From NCBI GenBank assembly GCA_050331455.1, contig JBHJGV010000010.1:1-64000 (forward strand): a stretch of DNA of 64,000 bases. Direction: 5' to 3'. The notes under the pieces are model-generated. The model was not told the DNA's origin. It searched no databases and saw nothing but the letters and a program-made list of their open reading frames with translations. Position numbers and translations under genes: made by a program. Position 1 is the stretch's first letter; each line of letters begins with the position of its first letter. Positions 59,303-64,000 of the stretch are shown one piece after another. The DNA comes from CAYUYV01 sp050331455. GTDB taxonomy: Bacteria; Pseudomonadota; Alphaproteobacteria; JAJFIK01.

Positions 59303-60205
59303 TCACGATTTGGAAATTCTCTTTCCCCGGAGCATATTGATGATACCGGAGAAATCCTCGCTTGCGTTGCCCTGGGCGAGAAATAGGCTGTAGAGCGCGG
59401 TTGCCTGGGCTCCCAGCGGCGTCGCCGCGTCATGGCTCTGCGCCGCGTCCTGGGCGAGTTTCAGGTCCTTCATCATCATGGCCGCGGCAAAACCCGGGGC
59501 GTAGTCCCGGTTGGACGGTGCATTGGGCACGGGGCCCGGCACCGGGCAATAGCTCGTCAGGGACCAGCACTGGCACGAGGCGGTGGAGGAAATCTCGAAC
59601 AGTTTCTGCCAGTCGAGCCCGAGCTTTTCGGCAAGGACGAAGGCTTCCGCCGTGCCGATCATGGAAATGGCCAGCAGCATGTTGTTGCAGATCTTGGCCG
59701 CCTGACCGTTGCCGGGCCCGCCGGCGTGGAAGATGTTCTTGCCCATGGCCTCGAGGACCGGTTTCGCACGATCAAAAGCCGTCTGTGCACCGCCCACCAT
59801 GAAGGTCAGCGTGCCCGCCTGGGCGGCCATGACACCGCCGGACACCGGCGCATCGACCAGGTCGAGCCCTTTTTCCGCGGCGGCTTCGCCCACGGCGCGG
59901 GCCGTAGCCACATCGATGGTCGAGGAATCGATCAGCAGCGTGCCCTGTCCGGCATGGAAGAGAAGGCCGTCCGCCCCCGTATAAACTGCCGTCACATGGC
60001 GGCCGGCCGGCAGCATGCTGACCACCACATCGGCACCGGTGACGGCCTCGCCCAGGCTGTCGCAAGCCATGGCCCCGCCCTCGGCGGCCCGGGCCCGGGC
60101 TTCGTCACTCAGGTCGAAGGCCCGGACGGCGTGGCCCGCAGCGACGAGATTGAGCGCCATGGGCAGGCCCATATTGCCGAGGCCGATAAAGGCAATGGTG
60201 GTCAT
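59303..60205 (-). CDS. mmsB: 3-hydroxyisobutyrate dehydrogenase (beta-hydroxyacid dehydrogenase)
   Basis: 300 residues. NAD-dependent oxidation of 3-hydroxyisobutyrate in valine catabolism is the likely reaction. FIGLGNMGLPMALNL (6-20) binds NAD, DAPVSGGVMAAQAGTL (about 118-133) is the substrate loop, and the catalytic Lys171 sits in GNGQAAKICNNMLL. The C-terminal helix block MMMKDLKLAQDAA fits. ATG 60205 is chosen because homology starts there. Other beta-hydroxyacid dehydrogenases share this pattern, so the symbol is provisional. Confidence 0.88.
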   Translation of the reverse strand: MTTIAFIGLGNMGLPMALNLVAAGHAVRAFDLSDEARARAAEGGAMACDSLGEAVTGADVVVSMLPAGRHVTAVYTGADGLLFHAGQGTLLIDSSTIDVATARAVGEAAAEKGLDLVDAPVSGGVMAAQAGTLTFMVGGAQTAFDRAKPVLEAMGKNIFHAGGPGNGQAAKICNNMLLAISMIGTAEAFVLAEKLGLDWQKLFEISSTASCQCWSLTSYCPVPGPVPNAPSNRDYAPGFAAAMMMKDLKLAQDAAQSHDAATPLGAQATALYSLFLAQGNASEDFSGIINMLRGKRISKS

Positions 60206-60447
60206 GGCGACAGTCTCCCGATGCGTCTTGTTCCCGCTGCGTGCCGCGCGCGGACCGTGTTGGGGCGCTTCCGGCGGGGCCCTCACGGCTTTTTTACGTC
60301 AACTTGACGCTGCGCCCAAGGGGGGCTGCCGGTCTCACAGCGTTTTGTCCGCTCAGGCGTCGGAAATCAGATATGCCTGAAGGCGGGTTTTGAGACGGCC
60401 CGGCCACCCCAGATATTGTGCGGACAGTCTGCACGAGGAGTATTGCG

Positions 60448-61776
60448 TTGATACCGAAACCCGCCCAGCCCCCCATGGCGCAACCCGATCCGCACCCATC
60501 CCATCCTTTCGATCTGGTCCTGACCGCCGCCGCCCCTGCCACAAGATCCGCCTTCGAGTCCTATGGCCTCGGCTTCCTCGCCTACGACACCACTCTGCCG
60601 GCCATTATCGAGGCCGCGAAGGCGGACCCGGACTGCCCCGGCGCCCAGCTCCATGCCGCGGCGGTGCATATGGCCTGCGAAAGCGCGGAGGGTTTCGCCA
60701 AGGCTGCCGTTTTCATCGCCCAGGCACGCCGGACCTTACGGCGCGCCAGCCTTCGGGAGCGGGCCTTCGGCCGGGCCGTCCTGGCGTGGCATCGCATGGA
60801 TTACCGCCGGGCCCTCGACGAGATCCTCGATCTGGCGGCCCGGTGGCCCGAGGACATCGTGGCGCTCAAATGGGGCCAGTATCATGCCTTCAATCTCGGC
60901 GATCACGCGGCCCTGCTCAAACTGGCCAAGCGCCTGACGCACCCTTATCCCGGCGCGTCCTATGTCCATGGCATGGAGGCTTTCGCCCTGGAACAGACCC
61001 ATGCGCTGAATGCCGCACAGGACGCGGGGTTGCGGGCCGTGTCCATCGAGCCGGGCGATGGCTGGGCCCACCACGCCGTGGCCCATGTTCACGAGACCAG
61101 GGCCGCGCCCGAAGACGGCCTGGCCTGGATGGAGGCGCATGCGCACACCTGGGAGGGGCGCGGCAAGTTCATTCAGCATCACAATTGGTGGCACACGGCG
61201 CTGTTCCGTCTGGATCTCGACGATGTCCCCGGCGCCCTGGAGATCTATGATCGGCGGCTCTGGGGTCTTAATCCGGGCTTTGCCCAGGAGCTGGCGGGCG
61301 CCATCGCCACCCTGTGGCGTCTGGAACTGCGGGGCGTCGATGGGGGCGCGCGCTGGCAGCCCCTTGCGGCCGCCGTGGACGCTCGGCCGCAGGAGCACAT
61401 CCTGCCATTTCTCGATCTGCATTATGTCTACGCTCTGGCGCGCGCCGGTACGGGCGCTGCCCTCGAGGGGTATTTGGCTTCCATGGAGCGGGCGGCCGAA
61501 GCGCGGCCGAACATGGCCTGCCGGGCCGTGTGGCGGGGAACGGTCCTCGAAGCGGCGCGGGGCGTCGCGGCCCATGGCCAGGGCCGCTATGAGACCGCTG
61601 TCCGGCACCTCACCACGGTGGTGGACCATCTCCAGCCCATCGGCGGCAGCCATGCCCAGCGGGCTGTCTTCATCATGACGGCTGTGGACGCCCTGGAGCA
61701 GACCGGCGCCCGGGAAGCGGCCCGCCAGCTGCGCCGCCGCCTTGTGCCGAAGGCCGATCTTGCGGCCGTCGCCTGA
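60448..61776 (+). CDS. TTC38-like tetratricopeptide-repeat protein
   Basis: 442 residues from TTG 60448, preceded by GAGGAG with 7-nt spacing; ATG 60475 is the alternative. Almost entirely helical. Blocks ALDEILDLAARWPEDIVALK, HPYPGASYVHGMEAFALEQT, GDGWAHHAVAHVHETR, the highly conserved HHNWWHTALF and YALARAG match the TTC38 family of TPR proteins. It is found in bacteria and animals; the molecular role is not established. Cytoplasmic, no signal peptide. Confidence 0.85.
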   Translation: MIPKPAQPPMAQPDPHPSHPFDLVLTAAAPATRSAFESYGLGFLAYDTTLPAIIEAAKADPDCPGAQLHAAAVHMACESAEGFAKAAVFIAQARRTLRRASLRERAFGRAVLAWHRMDYRRALDEILDLAARWPEDIVALKWGQYHAFNLGDHAALLKLAKRLTHPYPGASYVHGMEAFALEQTHALNAAQDAGLRAVSIEPGDGWAHHAVAHVHETRAAPEDGLAWMEAHAHTWEGRGKFIQHHNWWHTALFRLDLDDVPGALEIYDRRLWGLNPGFAQELAGAIATLWRLELRGVDGGARWQPLAAAVDARPQEHILPFLDLHYVYALARAGTGAALEGYLASMERAAEARPNMACRAVWRGTVLEAARGVAAHGQGRYETAVRHLTTVVDHLQPIGGSHAQRAVFIMTAVDALEQTGAREAARQLRRRLVPKADLAAVA

Positions 61777-61787
61777 CCCGCGAGGGC

Positions 61788-62528
61788 TTATGCCCGGGGG
61801 GAGGGACTGGTCCGCATGCGGAACTGCTCATAGCCCGCCTTGCGCAGGCGGCAGGCCGGGCATTCACCACAGCCATAGCCCCATTCATGGCGCACTGACC
61901 GCACACCATTGTAACAGGTGTGGGTCTCCTCCAGGATCAGGTCGATCAGCGCCTCGCCACCCAGGCTGCGGGCCAGGTCCCAGGTCTGGGCCTTGTCCAG
62001 CCACATGAGCGGTGTGTCGATGACGAACCGGGCGTCCATGCCGCAATTGAGGGCAAGCTGCTGGGCCTTGATGGCGTCGTCCCGGCAGTCGGGATAACCG
62101 GAGAAATCCGTCTCGCACACGCCCGTTACGATGCGCCGCAGGCCCCGGCGGTATGCCAGGGCGCCGGCAAAGGTCAGGAAAATGAGGTTCCGTCCGGGCA
62201 CGAATGTGGTCGGCAGGCCGTTCTCGCCCATTTCAATGGCCACATCCCGCGTGAGGGCCGTGTCGGACACGGCATTGAGGACGGGCATGTCCATCAGGTG
62301 ATCCCCGCCCAGACGGCTGTTCCACTGGGGGAAGACCGAGCGCAGCCGCTCCAGGACCCGCACCCGGCATTCCAGTTCGATCCCGTGCCGCTGGCCGTAG
62401 TCGAAGGCGATGGTTTCCACCCGATCATAGCGGTCGAGGGCCCAGGCGAGGCAGGCCGTGCTGTCCTGACCGCCGGAAAAGAGCACCAGCGCGGTCTTGA
62501 GGGGTTGCGGGATCGATTGTGTCGTCAT
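61788..62528 (-). CDS. queC: 7-cyano-7-deazaguanine (preQ0) synthase
   Basis: 246 residues from ATG 62528. ATP-dependent conversion of 7-carboxy-7-deazaguanine to preQ0 in queuosine synthesis. N-type PP-loop LVLFSGGQDSTACLAWAL (about 14-31), FDYGQRHGIEL, FVPGRNLIFLTFAGALAY, and the zinc-binding Cys cluster CYNGVRSV ... YGCGECPACRLRKAG at the C-terminus. Other queuosine genes are not in the window. Converges on the TTC38-like gene (11-bp gap). Confidence 0.96.
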   Translation of the reverse strand: MTTQSIPQPLKTALVLFSGGQDSTACLAWALDRYDRVETIAFDYGQRHGIELECRVRVLERLRSVFPQWNSRLGGDHLMDMPVLNAVSDTALTRDVAIEMGENGLPTTFVPGRNLIFLTFAGALAYRRGLRRIVTGVCETDFSGYPDCRDDAIKAQQLALNCGMDARFVIDTPLMWLDKAQTWDLARSLGGEALIDLILEETHTCYNGVRSVRHEWGYGCGECPACRLRKAGYEQFRMRTSPSPRA

Positions 62529-62650
62529 GGCTAACCTGTCCAAATGGATGGCTCCGGCCCACCTTGCTTGGTCCAGGCGGGTCATGCACACCATAAAGCG
62601 GGACGGGCGGCCTGTCCCGCCGGGGCCCAGTCGTGAGGGAGTTCCTGCCC

Positions 62651-64000
62651 ATGAGCGTGTCCGATCAGACCCAAGAAGCCGACGGCCAGACGGCGGCCCA
62701 GACCATCATCGCCATTCACGGGGTCGGCAGTCCGGAACCCATGCAGCTCGTCACCGAGGTGACCGACGCCCTGGCCGTAGATCATGACTTCGAGCGCCAG
62801 GGGGATCGGATTGAGGCCGGCGGCCAAGGCCATGGTCGCCTGCGCCTGATCGGCCACCCGACGGTGCGCGATGTCATCGAGGTCAATTGGGCGGACATCG
62901 AAGCGCCGCCGCGCGGGCCCTTCAGTTTGATGCTGTTTCTCTTCCGGCTGCTGATCGGGCTTATTCAAATGGGGGCGAGCGGCTGGCGCGGGGCCCGCCC
63001 CGGTGTCCTTGCCCCGAGCCTGTTTGCCAGCCTGTTCGGCCACTACATGGTCTTTGTTGGCATCTGGACCATCGGCCTGCCATTGATGAGCCTGCACATG
63101 CTGGTGGCCGAGGCGACCTGGGGCCGGATTGTCGCCCTGGTCTTCATCACCGCGCTGACCTTGATCACGACCCTTGCCACAGCGCGATACGACCGGCGTT
63201 TCCTGATCGGTTATGGCTGGACCCTCGTCAATCTGACCGCCGGCCTCTACCTGATCACCTATCCCGAATATGCCGCGCTGTTCACGGCCAATGCCGCCAT
63301 CCTGATCGATCTGCTCCAGGTGGTCGGGTTCGGGCTGCCCCTTCTGGCCTTTTTCGAATTGCTGGTGCGTATGGTGATCCTGGCGCCGTCGGGCAAAGAT
63401 GGCGAAGCGGGTCGCCGGGATACGATCCTGCCCTTTCTTGTGCGCTTCGCCTGCATGCTGCTGCCCTTGTTCGTGATCGCCGGGCTCATCGCCCTGATCT
63501 TCCTGATGCACATCCTGCCCTACAGTTTTGCCGAACAGACCCGGCAGCTCCTCGATGTTTGGCTCGCCCTGTTCCGTTATAGCGGCCTTGAGACCCAAGC
63601 CATTCACCAGGCCGTCCTGTGGACGATAGGCGGTCTGGGTGCGTTCGGTCTTCTCGCCGTTCTTATCCCCTTCCTGCTGTCCTTACGCTCCCGGGCCGAG
63701 ACGCCGCCCGCGTCGGGCCGGGTGTTCCAGAACCGGATGGCCTGGGTCCTGTTCCTCCTGCCGCTTCTGTTCCTGCCGCTCGGCATTTCCGCCCTTGTGG
63801 ACATGCTGAAACTCGGCATTCCGCCAATCGTGATGGATCCCGTCGACCTCGCCATGCCGCAGATGGCAATGACCGAGGAGGAGGCCGTCCTGGGCCGCTC
63901 CGCCCTGGGTGTGCTCGTCCTTCTCGGGTTTGTCGGTCTGCTGCTGGGTCCGGGGCGTACGATGGTCGACGTCGCCGGGGATGTCGTCTTCTATATTCTG
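62651..64000 (+). CDS. Polytopic membrane protein with hydrolase-like N-terminus (3' end outside window)
   Basis: Open from ATG 62651 (GGGAG upstream) to the window edge, 450 codons, no stop. The N-terminal block QTIIAIHGVGSPEP resembles the first strand and oxyanion HGxG of alpha/beta hydrolases, followed by at least eight hydrophobic segments (for example SLFASLFGHYMVFVGIWTIG and FVRFACMLLPLFVIAGLIAL). The nucleophile elbow GxSxG is not in the visible part and, if present, would lie beyond the edge. Probably an inner-membrane protein; a lipase or esterase role is only suggested. Confidence 0.7.
   Translation, partial: MSVSDQTQEADGQTAAQTIIAIHGVGSPEPMQLVTEVTDALAVDHDFERQGDRIEAGGQGHGRLRLIGHPTVRDVIEVNWADIEAPPRGPFSLMLFLFRLLIGLIQMGASGWRGARPGVLAPSLFASLFGHYMVFVGIWTIGLPLMSLHMLVAEATWGRIVALVFITALTLITTLATARYDRRFLIGYGWTLVNLTAGLYLITYPEYAALFTANAAILIDLLQVVGFGLPLLAFFELLVRMVILAPSGKDGEAGRRDTILPFLVRFACMLLPLFVIAGLIALIFLMHILPYSFAEQTRQLLDVWLALFRYSGLETQAIHQAVLWTIGGLGAFGLLAVLIPFLLSLRSRAETPPASGRVFQNRMAWVLFLLPLLFLPLGISALVDMLKLGIPPIVMDPVDLAMPQMAMTEEEAVLGRSALGVLVLLGFVGLLLGPGRTMVDVAGDVVFYIL

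Overview
The window is GC-rich and gene-dense and reads as a chromosome segment of a free-living, Gram-negative alphaproteobacterium. The pointers are the ribosomal order rplM-rpsI followed by argC, a DUF2842 membrane protein, an LdtR-like MarR regulator, an orphan protein resembling the N-terminal half of Rhodospirillales OmpA-family proteins, and three TonB-dependent receptors typical of Rhodospirillales, Kordiimonadales or Sphingomonadales. I cannot place it to genus.

Layout. 1-12.3 kb is the 3' part of one giant RTX/cadherin-like repeat gene that enters from the left edge (over 4,090 codons visible). It is followed by a relic of an IS5-type transposase. 12.9-15.6 kb is a TonB-dependent receptor on the minus strand. 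16.3-18.5 kb holds two DUF4402-type surface proteins and a PapD-like chaperone with no usher. 18.8-24.2 kb has a GNAT-nitrilase fusion coupled to an MFS transporter, two exported proteins of unknown function and a GNAT acetyltransferase. 24.3-29.6 kb has a DM13 protein, an acyl-CoA dehydrogenase, an acidic Calx-beta-like protein, a zinc-type dehydrogenase and an SDR.

29.6-32.1 kb is a visibly AT-richer accessory patch. It contains a damaged AlbA_2 gene with an in-frame TGA, a protein with an RNxxxH (HEPN-like) motif, a 54-residue basic/acidic mini-protein whose start codon overlaps the start of that gene on the other strand, a solitary Cas2/VapD-like protein, and a truncated IS1595-family transposase. 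This is the best candidate here for an undescribed module, but it is an inference from motifs and layout.

32.1-34.9 kb is a second TonB-dependent receptor and a small exported protein. 35-43.5 kb is a surface-polysaccharide locus: a NarL-type regulator with a degenerate receiver, glucose-1-phosphate cytidylyltransferase (rfbF), an NDP-sugar epimerase, two zinc-binding C-methyltransferase-like enzymes and a Wzc-like tyrosine autokinase. A third TonB receptor follows 18 nt downstream. The leader of the first methyltransferase carries an exact ops-like 10-mer (GGCGGTAGCG).

45.6-64 kb is mostly housekeeping: argC, rpsI, rplM, an ECHDC3-like crotonase homologue, a CoA-binding protein, metY, ctaA, a DUF2842 protein, a 26-residue membrane mini-protein with an SSS symporter, a MarR regulator, mgtE with a kelch protein, a left-handed beta-helix protein, a DUF2799 lipoprotein, a 3-hydroxyisobutyrate-type dehydrogenase, a TTC38-like protein, queC, and a membrane protein that runs off the right edge. 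No rRNA, tRNA or CRISPR array was seen.
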